A DNA stretch of 64,000 nt from Clostridium_AW malenominatum (GTDB lineage Bacteria; Bacillota; Clostridia; Clostridiales; Clostridiaceae), in assembly GCF_039521365.1 (NCBI RefSeq), contig NZ_BAAACF010000001.1:1054001-1118000 (forward strand), written 5' to 3'. A model generated the notes under the pieces. It was not told the DNA's origin, did no database searches, and saw only the letters and a program-made list of their open reading frames with translations. The translations under genes and the position numbers were made by a program. Of the stretch, positions 9,183 through 18,139 are shown in pieces (the stretch's first letter is position 1; each line of letters starts with the position of its first letter).

Positions 9183-10343
9183 ATGGTTACTTTTCAAGAA
9201 AGGGTAAGAGGTGTGGTTTTAGCTACTGCCCTAGGTGATGCTATGGGAGCTCCCATAGAAAAGCTTAGCTACGATGAAATTAAAGCTAAATATGGTAGGG
9301 TAGAAGGATTAAATACAAAGTGGTATAAGGAAGATTATCCACCAGAACAAAGGCTTAATAGAATGAGAGGAAGAGGGATTATAACAGATGATACATTGAT
9401 GACCTTGGCTCTCATGAGGGTATATAATGCAAAGAAAAGACATTTAGATGCCTATGATATGGGGGAGGAATTCCTTAAAGAGATTGCATTTAGAACCACC
9501 TTTATACCTGAGTTTGCAAAAGAAGCTTTGATAATTGATAGACTTTTTTATCCTGAAAAGTACATCTTTATGCGTCACACACTTTCCAATTGTGATCCAA
9601 GGGAAGGAGGCATTGGCAACATGGTAAACTGCGGTGCAGCAATGTATATTGCACCAATAGGGGTTGTCAATGCCTGCAACCCTAAGGCTGCATATGATGA
9701 AGCCATAGCTTTTGCTATGGGTCATCAATGTAGTTATGGATTGGAGGCAGCGGGGGTTTTAGCAGCCTGTGTGGCAAAAGCCTTTGAACCAGGTGTACTT
9801 ATTGAGGATATAGTTAACACTGCTATAAAACTTGCAAAGGATGGAACGAAAAATGCCATAAGGGATTTAGTTAATATAGCAAATAACTTAAAGGAATATA
9901 AAGAGGATAAGGATAGAATAGTCAATGCTTTCCACGAAGCATTATTAAAATATTCTCCTATGGGAAATGATGTAGGAAGACATATAGACAAGGTTGGAAA
10001 ACCCTCAAATCATTATACCCCAAGCAGATTATTTAGCATAGAAGAGTTGCCACTTGCTCTGGCCTATATTTTATTAAATGAAGGGGAGTTTTATGAATCG
10101 CTGCTTGATGGAATAAACTCTGGAAGAGATACAGACTCCATAGGGGTAATGATAGGGGTAATACTATGTGCTATGAAAGGTTACAAGGTTATTAAAGAAA
10201 GTGACATAGAATTGTTAGAAGGAGTAAATAAACTCAATCTCATGGAAAGTGCAGATGGGTTTTACATTACTGCTAAAGAAATAATAAATAAAGATTTAGA
10301 GAAATATGAGAAAAGAAAAGAGTTATTAAAAAGTATAAGTTAA
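9183..10343 (+). CDS. ADP-ribosylglycohydrolase family protein (canonical metal motifs)
   Basis: All-helical DraG/ARH-fold hydrolase of 386 aa, presumably cytoplasmic as no signal peptide is seen. It keeps the usual binuclear magnesium motifs: GDAMG (about residues 19-23), TDDTLM (about 65-70) and SGRDTDS near 315. Known family members cleave ADP-ribose from arginine, serine or other groups, but many sugar-locus members have no known substrate. It starts at a GGAGG-preceded ATG and lies between the binding lipoprotein and a second family member, so it most likely acts on the imported compound rather than on ADP-ribosylated protein. Confidence 0.88.
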   Translation: MVTFQERVRGVVLATALGDAMGAPIEKLSYDEIKAKYGRVEGLNTKWYKEDYPPEQRLNRMRGRGIITDDTLMTLALMRVYNAKKRHLDAYDMGEEFLKEIAFRTTFIPEFAKEALIIDRLFYPEKYIFMRHTLSNCDPREGGIGNMVNCGAAMYIAPIGVVNACNPKAAYDEAIAFAMGHQCSYGLEAAGVLAACVAKAFEPGVLIEDIVNTAIKLAKDGTKNAIRDLVNIANNLKEYKEDKDRIVNAFHEALLKYSPMGNDVGRHIDKVGKPSNHYTPSRLFSIEELPLALAYILLNEGEFYESLLDGINSGRDTDSIGVMIGVILCAMKGYKVIKESDIELLEGVNKLNLMESADGFYITAKEIINKDLEKYEKRKELLKSIS

Positions 10344-10353
10344 GGAGGAAAGT

Positions 10354-12456
10354 ATGATACCAATAGACTATTTACAAAAAGTTTATGCTGGTTTTCTAGG
10401 GATGAATGTAGGAATAAGGCTAGGGGCATGTGTGGAACCTTCCTCCTGGACTTATGAAAGAATAAAATTAATGTATGGTGACATTAAGGGATATGTAAAA
10501 GACTATAAAAATTTTGCCGCAGATGATGATGCCAATGGTCCAGTTTTTTTTATAAGAGCTCTCTACGACGATGCAATCCATAGGGAACTTACACCAGAGG
10601 ATGTGGGAAGGGCTTGGCTTAATTATACAAGAGAAGGCATTGGAATGTTTTGGTGGGGAGGGGAAGGTGTTAGTACTGAGCATACTGCATTTTTGAATTT
10701 GAAAAAAGGAATTAAAGCCCCTCAATCAGGGTCTATTGAAGAAAATGGAATTGTACTAGCAGAGCAAATTGGAGGTCAAATATTTATCGACACTTGGGGA
10801 CTACTTTTCCCGAGTAGCATTGAAAAGGCTGCTAAATATGCTGAGGTAGCTGCTAGTGTATCTCATGATAAAAATGGCCTATATGGAGCAAGGTTTATAT
10901 CAGCTTGTATTTCTAAAGCGTTCTCTGCTAAAAATATAGAGGAAATAATAGAAGTAGGTTTGTCTGTTATACCAAAGGACAGTACCTATGCCCAAGTAGT
11001 AAATGGGGTTTTAAATTTTTATAAAGAATCCCCAGAGGATTTTGCATCTTGCAGAAAATACTTAGAAGATTATTGGGGATATGATAGATATCCAGGAATA
11101 TGTCATATAATACCTAATGCTGGAGTATGTGTATTAGCTCTAATTTATGGACAAGGTAATTTTGCAAGAACTGTTGAAATAGCTACTATGTGTGGTTGGG
11201 ATACAGATTGTAATGCAGGAAATGTAGGGACTATTTTAGGGGTGTTTAATGGTATAGAAGGAATAGAGGAACATTATAGAGGGCCAATTAATGATTTTAT
11301 TGTAGCATCTAGTGTTTCAGGGTATCTTAATATAATTGATATACCAACCTTTTCAAAGGAGCTAGCTTTATTAGGGTATAGATTATCAAATAATGAAGCA
11401 CCTAAAGATTTAATAGATAGCTATAAAGAAGGAGAGTTATATTTCGATTTTGAACTAGCTGGAACTACCCACGGTTTTAGAGTATCCAATGGTTTTAAGA
11501 CTAGAATAAGGCATAGCTATGAAAAGGGATATAATAGTAAGGGTTCCCTTGAAGTATTGTTTGATAGAATGGTAGAAAATGATAGTAGCAAAATATTTTA
11601 TAAGCCCTTTTATAGAAGAAGTGATTTTGAGGATGAGCGTTATAAGCCTACCCTAGCAACTAAAGCCTATTCAGGTCAAAAGGTTTCCTTAGAAGTATTC
11701 TTAGATAAATGGGAGGGTGAGGATATGATAGTGACTCCCTATGTTAGAAATACTTTTAATCAAGAAGAAATTCTTTTGAAGAAGCATGTACTTGAAAATA
11801 ATCTATGGCAACATATTGAGTTTATAATTCCAGATGTGGATGGAGCTCTTATTGATGAAGTAGGGATAATTTTAGAAAGTCCTTCAAAGCTAGCTAACAG
11901 AGCTCTAGGTAGGTTATTTATTGATAATTTCCATGTTAGTGGTAAAAGCAAATATACCATAGACTTTTCTAAACAAGCCATAGAATTTCTATGTGTTACC
12001 CCATTTTCTCATAATAGAGGGGAATGGAGTATAGAAGATAAGGCTATGAAATGTATTTCTAAGGATGGCACTTCTGCCTATACTGGAAACTATTACTCTA
12101 AAGATATAAGTTTAAAAGCAGAGATAAAGCCTCTAAAGGGATATGAGCATAGTTTAATAGTTAGGGGTAAAGGAATTTATAGAAATTATTCAGCTGGGTT
12201 TTATAGAGAAGATAAGGTAGCCATAATTTTAAATGACTTTGAATATAAAATCTTATCTTCTACTGAATTTAAGTGGGAATTTGGAAGGGGATATGATTTT
12301 CAAGTAGAAGCAATAGGGGATAATATTACATTATATATTGATGGTTCTAAGATTTTAGAAGCAAAGGATGATAGTATTGAAAATGGGATGATTGGTTTTG
12401 CGTGTGGCAAAGAAGGAGAAAGTATCTTATATTACTTTGAAGTAGAAGAAAAATAA
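10354..12456 (+). CDS. large ADP-ribosylglycohydrolase-fold protein with lectin-like C terminus
   Basis: 700 aa, no signal peptide. Residues about 1-340 match the ADP-ribosylglycohydrolase fold, but the metal motifs are altered: GMNVGIRLG replaces the usual GDA(M)G, ADDDANG replaces TDDT, and only GWDTDCNAG is close to the consensus. The remaining half, about 345-700, is beta-rich; its last part (about 550-700, ending IDGSKILEAKDDSIENGMIG) looks like a concanavalin/LamG-type jelly roll. It follows the canonical family member by 10 nt with an AAGGAGG site. Sugar-compound hydrolysis or binding is inference. Confidence 0.8.
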   Translation: MIPIDYLQKVYAGFLGMNVGIRLGACVEPSSWTYERIKLMYGDIKGYVKDYKNFAADDDANGPVFFIRALYDDAIHRELTPEDVGRAWLNYTREGIGMFWWGGEGVSTEHTAFLNLKKGIKAPQSGSIEENGIVLAEQIGGQIFIDTWGLLFPSSIEKAAKYAEVAASVSHDKNGLYGARFISACISKAFSAKNIEEIIEVGLSVIPKDSTYAQVVNGVLNFYKESPEDFASCRKYLEDYWGYDRYPGICHIIPNAGVCVLALIYGQGNFARTVEIATMCGWDTDCNAGNVGTILGVFNGIEGIEEHYRGPINDFIVASSVSGYLNIIDIPTFSKELALLGYRLSNNEAPKDLIDSYKEGELYFDFELAGTTHGFRVSNGFKTRIRHSYEKGYNSKGSLEVLFDRMVENDSSKIFYKPFYRRSDFEDERYKPTLATKAYSGQKVSLEVFLDKWEGEDMIVTPYVRNTFNQEEILLKKHVLENNLWQHIEFIIPDVDGALIDEVGIILESPSKLANRALGRLFIDNFHVSGKSKYTIDFSKQAIEFLCVTPFSHNRGEWSIEDKAMKCISKDGTSAYTGNYYSKDISLKAEIKPLKGYEHSLIVRGKGIYRNYSAGFYREDKVAIILNDFEYKILSSTEFKWEFGRGYDFQVEAIGDNITLYIDGSKILEAKDDSIENGMIGFACGKEGESILYYFEVEEK

Positions 12457-12567
12457 AGTTTAACTCACAATTGAACTAAAAGTCTCATACTCATCAGAAG
12501 GGAAAAGTATATTTTTGTAGAATATAAACTAAAGAAGTAAAATGTTGCAGAAAGGTAGATGGGACAC

Positions 12568-12879
12568 ATGAAAAAGGAATTTGAGTTTAAATACGGAGAT
12601 TTGGAACAAATCATAGAATATAATTCAGGAGATGAAATGTATTTTAATTTTCCGACAGGAGCGGTTTTCTTTGTGGGAAGTAATGAGGGTATGGTTTTGT
12701 GTAATAAAATAAGTGTATTTAAAGAAGAAATTAGCCATCAAGTGCATACTAAAATTTCTTTATTTAATGATGAAGCATTAATAGGAGTTTTCTTTGCTGA
12801 TGTTGAAAAGAATCTTCAAATAATATTGTCCTCCGACGACACGTTATTTAAAGCAGTATTTATTTATAATGCATTTTAA
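12568..12879 (+). CDS. hypothetical protein, last gene of the AtuA/ADP-ribosylglycohydrolase island
   Basis: About 103 aa, not recognised. No signal peptide, no membrane segment; predominantly alternating hydrophobic/polar residues suggest a small beta-rich soluble protein. Two in-frame ATGs exist (12559 and 12568); AAAGG at 12551 is only 3 nt from the first, so the second is preferred. It is 111 nt downstream of the 700-aa protein and just before a terminator, so it may be co-transcribed with the island. Confidence 0.55.
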   Translation: MKKEFEFKYGDLEQIIEYNSGDEMYFNFPTGAVFFVGSNEGMVLCNKISVFKEEISHQVHTKISLFNDEALIGVFFADVEKNLQIILSSDDTLFKAVFIYNAF

Positions 12880-12894
12880 ATTTAATAATTAAGG

Positions 12895-12935
12895 ATTGCC
12901 TATGGTTATTTAATTAGCCATAGGCAATTTTATTA
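12895..12935. terminator. bidirectional terminator
   Basis: Perfect 11-bp stem ATTGCCTATGG / CCATAGGCAAT with a 12-nt loop and T-run; it separates convergent genes. Confidence 0.8.
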
Positions 12936-12946
12936 GCTAATTATTT

Positions 12947-13756
12947 TTATTTAAATTTAAAAGTTTGGATATAAGGCGGTGGCATTAAATTGGCATCTTT
13001 ATGATTAGTATAAACTTTATCTATTATAGAGCCATAAATGTCCTTAGAATTTTTAATTTCATTCAATATTCTATTGCCAACATCTACTCCTAGATTATAT
13101 CCTTCTGATAAGTCAAGAGGATAATGGACTCCAGCATAAAGTCTAGAAATACTACATTCATGAGCAAGGTCGGTTAATTTTTCTTTTTCTGTAGGGAAAA
13201 AGTGAGATAATACCGTTGCAAAGCATGCTGCACAAACAGAGTGACCAGCAGGATAACTTGGGTGCTCAGGAGTTTTTAAATAGGGAGTAAAATTAGGATC
13301 ATATTGAACAGGTCTTGGTATTTGATAGGCATATTTATAATACCAGCATATAACCATAGCATCATTAATAACAGAGGAAACAATGCTATAAAGTCTTGAA
13401 GCTGATACTGCTGGAACACCGTATACATTAATAAGAGTTTGGAGAATTGGTATAAGCTGATTATGAGGTACTCCAGCTCCCCAATAACTAGCAATGGTTT
13501 TTTCAATATCTGTCAAATTATAATAGGTTTCAATTACTGTATCTAATTCACTATTAGGAAAGTCCATTGAGATGTCAGGGGTTTTTATATTAAAGGCAAT
13601 ATCATTGCCATTCAAATCTGTAAAGCCACCTTCAGAAGAACGTTTGAAATAATACAAAGGGCAACTGCCTCCTGAAGGGGTTTCGCCTAAAGAAGTAAAC
13701 TTATTTTTAGGATAAGAAATTTCGGACCAGTTGTTTTCTATACTGCAGTGAGACAT
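12947..13756 (-). CDS. vanadium haloperoxidase-like / PAP2 superfamily protein
   Basis: 269 aa, no obvious signal peptide. The three PAP2-superfamily phosphate/vanadate-binding motifs are intact: K-x6-RP (KYAYQIPRP), PSYPAGH, and SRLYAGVHYPLD. The PSYPAGH form and the soluble all-helical layout are closer to the vanadium-dependent haloperoxidase branch than to membrane lipid phosphatases. In most Firmicutes the natural reaction of such proteins is unproven, and a phosphatase activity is as likely as halide oxidation. Monocistronic, with a GGAGGAG site before the ATG. Confidence 0.8.
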   Translation of the reverse strand: MSHCSIENNWSEISYPKNKFTSLGETPSGGSCPLYYFKRSSEGGFTDLNGNDIAFNIKTPDISMDFPNSELDTVIETYYNLTDIEKTIASYWGAGVPHNQLIPILQTLINVYGVPAVSASRLYSIVSSVINDAMVICWYYKYAYQIPRPVQYDPNFTPYLKTPEHPSYPAGHSVCAACFATVLSHFFPTEKEKLTDLAHECSISRLYAGVHYPLDLSEGYNLGVDVGNRILNEIKNSKDIYGSIIDKVYTNHKDANLMPPPYIQTFKFK

Positions 13757-14053
13757 ATAATTCTCCTCCTAATATTGAGAATTTAATAAGGGAAAACTCC
13801 CTTATCTATATACTATGTGAATTGAGTAATAGTGCTATTTAATTAATACCTTTTAGTTTCTTCAATATATATATAATTTTATAAAAATAACTCTTGCATA
13901 TGTATTATTAGTATGATATGATTATCCATGTTGTAGTAATAATATTACAGCATTCAGAGTATAACAGTGATTAAAACATTCCCTTTTTAGGTTATAGAGT
14001 AGATCAGTTGTAAATCTGAAAAAAATATATAAATAAAAAGGAGAAATGTTTAA
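13757..14053. other. AT-rich intergenic region
   Basis: About 300 nt between a leftward and a rightward gene. Apart from a short palindrome GTAATAATATTAC (13936-13948), no structured RNA or gene was recognised. Confidence 0.4.
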
Positions 14054-14221
14054 ATGGATAAGAATTTAACATGTAAAGATTGCGGAAAAGAGTTTGTATT
14101 CACAGAAGGAGAACAAGCTTTTTACAAAGAAAAAGGATTCGAAAACGAACCACAAAGATGTGCTGATTGCAGAAGAGCTAAGAAGCAACAAAACAACAGC
14201 AACAGAGGATTCAGAAGATAA
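14054..14221 (+). CDS. small zinc-ribbon protein
   Basis: 55-aa protein with two CxxC knuckles (TCKDCGKEF at residues 6-14 and RCADCRRAKK at 35-44) and a basic, asparagine-rich tail ending GFRR. This matches the probable zinc-ribbon family found in many clostridia, often with abundant transcripts, whose role is unknown; nucleic-acid binding is plausible from the basic tail. An AAGGAG site lies 10 nt upstream, and a strong terminator follows directly, so it is a single-gene transcript. Confidence 0.85.
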   Translation: MDKNLTCKDCGKEFVFTEGEQAFYKEKGFENEPQRCADCRRAKKQQNNSNRGFRR

Positions 14222-14240
14222 TACTTACTGAAATAACCAA

Positions 14241-14280
14241 CCTATAGGAGAGAAATTTCCTATAGGTTTTTTGTTTTTTT
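14241..14280 (+). terminator. terminator after the zinc-ribbon gene
   Basis: 9-bp perfect stem CCTATAGGA / TCCTATAGG followed by TTTTTTG and seven more T. Confidence 0.85.
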
Positions 14281-14391
14281 TGAAAACTTAAGCATTCTCT
14301 TAAATCATTCTTAATTATGGATAAACAATTAACAATTTAATCCACCATATGATACAATAATAGATAATATATGATTTAGGAGGCAGTTTGA

Positions 14392-16215
14392 ATGAAGAAA
14401 TATATAAAAATTATTACACTGCTTTTGATATTTACTTTTATATTTACTGGGAAGGTAGAGGCCAAAGATAATATAGAAATTACAAATTGGAATGTAAAGG
14501 CCGATGTTTTAGATGAGGGATCTATTGTTATAAGTGAATATATAACCTTTAAGTTTTCAGGAAGCTATAATGGAGTTTTTAGAGAAATAAAAACCCAGGA
14601 TACTGATGGCATTGAAAATCTAATTGTATCAGAGCAAGGGTCTATTAGTAATTTTAAAGAAGTTAAGAAGGGCAAAAATGGGGATGAAGGTATTTATGAA
14701 GTTGATAAGAGCAAAGATGGAGTAAATATAAAAATATATTCTCCTTCTAAGAATACAGAAAAAACCTTTATATTATCCTATAAAGTTAAGAATGTATGCA
14801 AAAAATACAACGATGCAGGAGAGCTTTATTATAGCTTTTTAGGAAAGGAAAATAAAACATTAATTCATAGCTTCAATGTAAATATAAATTTCCCCTATAA
14901 TTTCCATAAAGATGAGGTCAGCATATTTGCTCATGGTCCATTAAATGGAGAAATAAAATTTGTAAATAATAGTACAATAAATTTAAATGTAAAAAATGTA
15001 AGTGAGGGAAATCTAGTTGCAGGAAGAATAGTATTTCCTAAAGAGTATATAAAAAACTCTACCAATATAGTTAATAAAAATGGCTATAATGATATTGTTG
15101 AAGAAGAAAAGGGTTATGCTAGAAAGATTGAAGAAAACAAAGTAAAAAAAGAGAAAAATAAGATTTTTGGAAAATATATATCACAATTTTTAAGTTTATT
15201 AGCTTTTTTTATATTTGTAATCTCAAAATTAAAGTATAGAAGGGAAAAGTTCTCAGAGGACTATATAAGCTACGGGTTGCCAGAAGAATGTACTCCAGCG
15301 GTATTAGGGTATTTTTATAATTTTGCTGTAAACTCTAATACTATACTAGCTACTATACTGGACTTAAATAGAAAAGGATATTTAAACTTAGAAGAAATAG
15401 GTGGAGAAGAAAATTCTAAAGGTAGAAAAAAATCAAAGACAAAAATTTATAAAATAAGTAGGATTAGGCAAGATGCAGAACTTTTAGAACATGAAAGATT
15501 TTTTATGAATTGGATAATAGATGAAGTAGGAGACGGATATTACGCCACTACAGAGGGGATAAAAAAATATAGTGAAAAGCATGTTTCAGAGTTTATTAAT
15601 AAAAATACTGAATGGACTAAACTTATAAAGGAAGAAGTTAATAATAGAGGTTACTACGATTTATCTGCAAGAAAATATTCTATAAAACTTATGATAATAT
15701 CTGCGGTAATGTTTGCTTTAAGTATTCCATTAATAGTAATTAGTGGGGGCTATGGGGTTTTATCCTTTGCGTTATTTTTAGTGCTTTTCTTATGGAGCGC
15801 TATAGGTTTATACAATAAAAAAACCCCTCGTGGAGAAAGACAATACGAAAAATGGAAGAGATTTAAAGAGAGTATTGAAAAAGAAAGAAAGAGCGAGTTG
15901 TTTTCAGATTATCCTATGGATAAGTATTTTATATATTCTTTGGTATTAGGCATAGATGATAGAAAAATTAATGGATACAAGGATTATATAGAAAACAATA
16001 GTAATTATAATAATGGCTATTACAATACAAATAGTTTTTTATGGTTTTATTTTTATGCAGGTATGTTCAACAACAAAACTGGTAAAAATGAATTCAGCAG
16101 CTCTATAGGTTCTGCCTTTAGCTCATCAACACCATCCACAGGCTCTGGAGGAGGATTCTCAGGAGGCGGTGGCTTTGGCGGCGGAGCTGGAGGAGGAGGA
16201 GCAGGAGGCTTCTAA
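14392..16215 (+). CDS. DUF2207 membrane protein
   Basis: 607 aa. Signal peptide (residues 1-24, cleavage near VEAKD), extracytoplasmic DUF2207 domain about 28-220 (WNVKADVLDEGSIVISEYITF; NGVFREI), a transmembrane helix near 258-278, a cytoplasmic region, a further pair of helices near 430-470, and a glycine-rich C terminus (FSGGGGFGGGAGGGGAGGF). This layout is typical of the family, whose function is unknown. A terminator follows, so it appears monocistronic. Confidence 0.85.
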   Translation: MKKYIKIITLLLIFTFIFTGKVEAKDNIEITNWNVKADVLDEGSIVISEYITFKFSGSYNGVFREIKTQDTDGIENLIVSEQGSISNFKEVKKGKNGDEGIYEVDKSKDGVNIKIYSPSKNTEKTFILSYKVKNVCKKYNDAGELYYSFLGKENKTLIHSFNVNINFPYNFHKDEVSIFAHGPLNGEIKFVNNSTINLNVKNVSEGNLVAGRIVFPKEYIKNSTNIVNKNGYNDIVEEEKGYARKIEENKVKKEKNKIFGKYISQFLSLLAFFIFVISKLKYRREKFSEDYISYGLPEECTPAVLGYFYNFAVNSNTILATILDLNRKGYLNLEEIGGEENSKGRKKSKTKIYKISRIRQDAELLEHERFFMNWIIDEVGDGYYATTEGIKKYSEKHVSEFINKNTEWTKLIKEEVNNRGYYDLSARKYSIKLMIISAVMFALSIPLIVISGGYGVLSFALFLVLFLWSAIGLYNKKTPRGERQYEKWKRFKESIEKERKSELFSDYPMDKYFIYSLVLGIDDRKINGYKDYIENNSNYNNGYYNTNSFLWFYFYAGMFNNKTGKNEFSSSIGSAFSSSTPSTGSGGGFSGGGGFGGGAGGGGAGGF

Positions 16216-16224
16216 GTTAATATT

Positions 16225-16255
16225 AAAAGGACAGGTGAATGCCTGTCCTTTTATA
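16225..16255. terminator. bidirectional terminator
   Basis: Perfect 11-bp stem AAAAGGACAGG / CCTGTCCTTTT between convergent genes. Confidence 0.8.
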
Positions 16256-16256
16256 C

Positions 16257-17084
16257 TTAGTTCTGAGAATAAATTAATTGATTATTGTTATCTTCATTAT
16301 CTTTTACTTTTAATAGCTTTAGAGCTAAAACTATATAAACAATGGTTATAATAAACTTTAAAAATTTAAAATATGGAATTGGTAAAGCAAAGCCTGAGGC
16401 TAATATCCCAAGTATAGTTGGCAGGGTAAGGGCATATACACATATAGTCCATAGCTTATCAAAAATTAAATCTACTTTCATAATTTTGCCAATCACAAAA
16501 GATACTATTGCATAAAAAATTGATAGGAATAAAAGGCTTATGGCTTTATAAATAAAGTAAACTATAAAAATTATTACATATAAATAAGCTTTAATCTTTT
16601 CAAACATAGGGAAAAGGTCTTTTAAATCCTCTTTTGTAAAATAATTATATCCTATACTAGAATTAAATTCATTATAGTTATAGGTTGAAATCGTACGCCC
16701 ATTATCTTTTATTGCTATAGCCTGCTCTTTGAAGATAAACAATCCACTATTATATTCCTCTACAATGGTTTTGTCAGCACCATCTCTAGTATCAATAAAT
16801 AAAATCTCGCCTGTTTCTTCATCTTGAAGAATATATGGCATATTTACATCTACATTTAAAGTACCATAATTAAATTGAAATTCTGGGAAATCATTATTAT
16901 AAAGGGTTACAAGATAGTTGTAGCCTTTATTTAAAGACAATCCAGTTTTTATGGCAATAAAAGTAGAGAATATGAGAGATAATATAGTAAGATACAATAA
17001 AGATTTACCAAACTTTTCGTTAACAAGTTCCTTGTAGGAATTAATAGAAAAAATACTGTTTTTAAAGGTTTTGAAAAAATTCAT
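16257..17084 (-). CDS. DUF1189 family membrane protein
   Basis: 275 aa. Starts MNFFKTFKNSIFS, the usual opening of DUF1189 proteins. One hydrophobic helix near residues 28-48, a soluble extracytoplasmic part about 50-160, then about three more helices between 165 and 265. Function of the family is unknown. It is transcribed away from the nitroreductase gene, with about 160 nt between their starts. Confidence 0.8.
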   Translation of the reverse strand: MNFFKTFKNSIFSINSYKELVNEKFGKSLLYLTILSLIFSTFIAIKTGLSLNKGYNYLVTLYNNDFPEFQFNYGTLNVDVNMPYILQDEETGEILFIDTRDGADKTIVEEYNSGLFIFKEQAIAIKDNGRTISTYNYNEFNSSIGYNYFTKEDLKDLFPMFEKIKAYLYVIIFIVYFIYKAISLLFLSIFYAIVSFVIGKIMKVDLIFDKLWTICVYALTLPTILGILASGFALPIPYFKFLKFIITIVYIVLALKLLKVKDNEDNNNQLIYSQN

Positions 17085-17178
17085 AACTGCCCTCGCTTAT
17101 ATTTTGATTTACAATTTAAGTATATCAGAATATTAATTTCTGCTCTATAGTATATTTAAGGTTTGTAATGATTTCTAA

Positions 17179-17192
17179 TATTGTATACAATA
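17179..17192. promoter_or_regulatory. candidate operator upstream of the nitroreductase gene
   Basis: Perfect 14-bp palindrome TATTGTATACAATA immediately before a TATAAT-like -10 box (17197-17202). Its position in the promoter suggests a repressor site, but no regulator gene is adjacent. Confidence 0.4.
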
Positions 17193-17244
17193 AGTATATA
17201 ATATAGAACGAAATAATATAAAAACTAAAAATGGAGGGTTTTTA

Positions 17245-17784
17245 ATGTTAGAGTTAGTAAAAAAGAGAAGAAGCATAAGAAAGTATAAGGACATAAAAAT
17301 TGAAAAGGATAAGATTGAAAAATTAATAGAATGTGCGTTACTTTCTCCTACATCAAAGAATTCTATGCCTTGGGAATTTATAATTGTAGATGACAAAAAT
17401 ATTTTAGAAGAGTTATCTAAAGCTAAGCAAGCTGGAGGAGCATTTTTAAAAGATGCAGCACTGGCAATTGTTATTCTTGGGGATCCAAGCAAGAGCAATG
17501 TTTGGATAGAAGATACAGCCATTGCTACTACAGTTCTTCACTTAGCTTCAGAGGATATGGGACTTGGCTCCTGCTGGATTCAAATTAGAGAAAGAAACCA
17601 TGATGAAAATACTAAATCAGAAGACTTTGTACGTAAGGTTTTAAATATTCCAGAAAATATTATGGTGGAAGCTATTGTGGCCATAGGATATCCGGATGAA
17701 GTAAAGGCTCCTCATGATGAAGAGACATTAAAATATGAAAAGGTGTTTTTAAACGGTTATAATAACAAATATTATACTAAATAG
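17245..17784 (+). CDS. nitroreductase family protein
   Basis: FMN-dependent NAD(P)H oxidoreductase fold of 179 aa. The N-terminal FMN phosphate contact is RRSIRKYKD (residues 8-16), followed by SPTSKNSMPWEF, IEDTAIATTVLHLASEDMG and GLGSCW, and VEAIVAIGYP at the end. No ferredoxin domain is fused. Substrate cannot be told: family members reduce nitroaromatics, quinones or flavins. Monocistronic with a GGAGGG site and a terminator downstream. Confidence 0.9.
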   Translation: MLELVKKRRSIRKYKDIKIEKDKIEKLIECALLSPTSKNSMPWEFIIVDDKNILEELSKAKQAGGAFLKDAALAIVILGDPSKSNVWIEDTAIATTVLHLASEDMGLGSCWIQIRERNHDENTKSEDFVRKVLNIPENIMVEAIVAIGYPDEVKAPHDEETLKYEKVFLNGYNNKYYTK

Positions 17785-17790
17785 AACTTA

Positions 17791-17826
17791 TAAAATAACG
17801 GTTACTTTTGTAAGTGTTATTTTTAT
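17791..17826 (+). terminator. terminator after the nitroreductase gene
   Basis: Interrupted stem AATAACggTTAC / GTAAgtGTTATT with a T-rich tail. Confidence 0.65.
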
Positions 17827-17920
17827 TTAAATAAAGAAGAAGGTAATATTTTCATGGTTAATGATTTTAAAATAGTCACATAATAAAGCAATAAATAAAT
17901 TATTTCATGGAGGGAAAAAA

Positions 17921-18136
17921 ATGAGAAAACTTTCAGAAGGAGAATTATTAACCTTAAAAGCTTTATTGGAAATGGAAAGAGATGGCTTAGTTGTTCAAAG
18001 AACTATAAATGGGCTAATATCAGATGAGGATTTAAAAAGGCAAGGTGAGTCCAGTGAATTAGCTACAGAGGGTAGAATAAAAGGAATACAACAATTTATC
18101 AGCGAAAATAATATTATGAATACAAAGGAGGTATAA
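17921..18136 (+). CDS. small protein paired with a CotF-like coat gene
   Basis: 71 aa, soluble, helical and charged (KLSEGELLTLKALLEMERDG; EGRIKGIQQFIS). It ends 3 nt before the next gene, a CotF-like spore coat protein, so the two are one transcriptional unit and probably both sporulation proteins. The family was not recognised with certainty. GGAGGG site upstream. Confidence 0.7.
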   Translation: MRKLSEGELLTLKALLEMERDGLVVQRTINGLISDEDLKRQGESSELATEGRIKGIQQFISENNIMNTKEV

Positions 18137-18139
18137 AAT

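Noticed and set aside
9444..9991. Reverse-strand open frames inside the first ADP-ribosylglycohydrolase gene
   Set aside because: No ribosome sites or domains; the plus-strand gene has intact catalytic motifs throughout.
13936..13948. GTAATAATATTAC palindrome as an operator
   Set aside because: Very AT-rich, not next to a promoter or regulator gene; could be chance.
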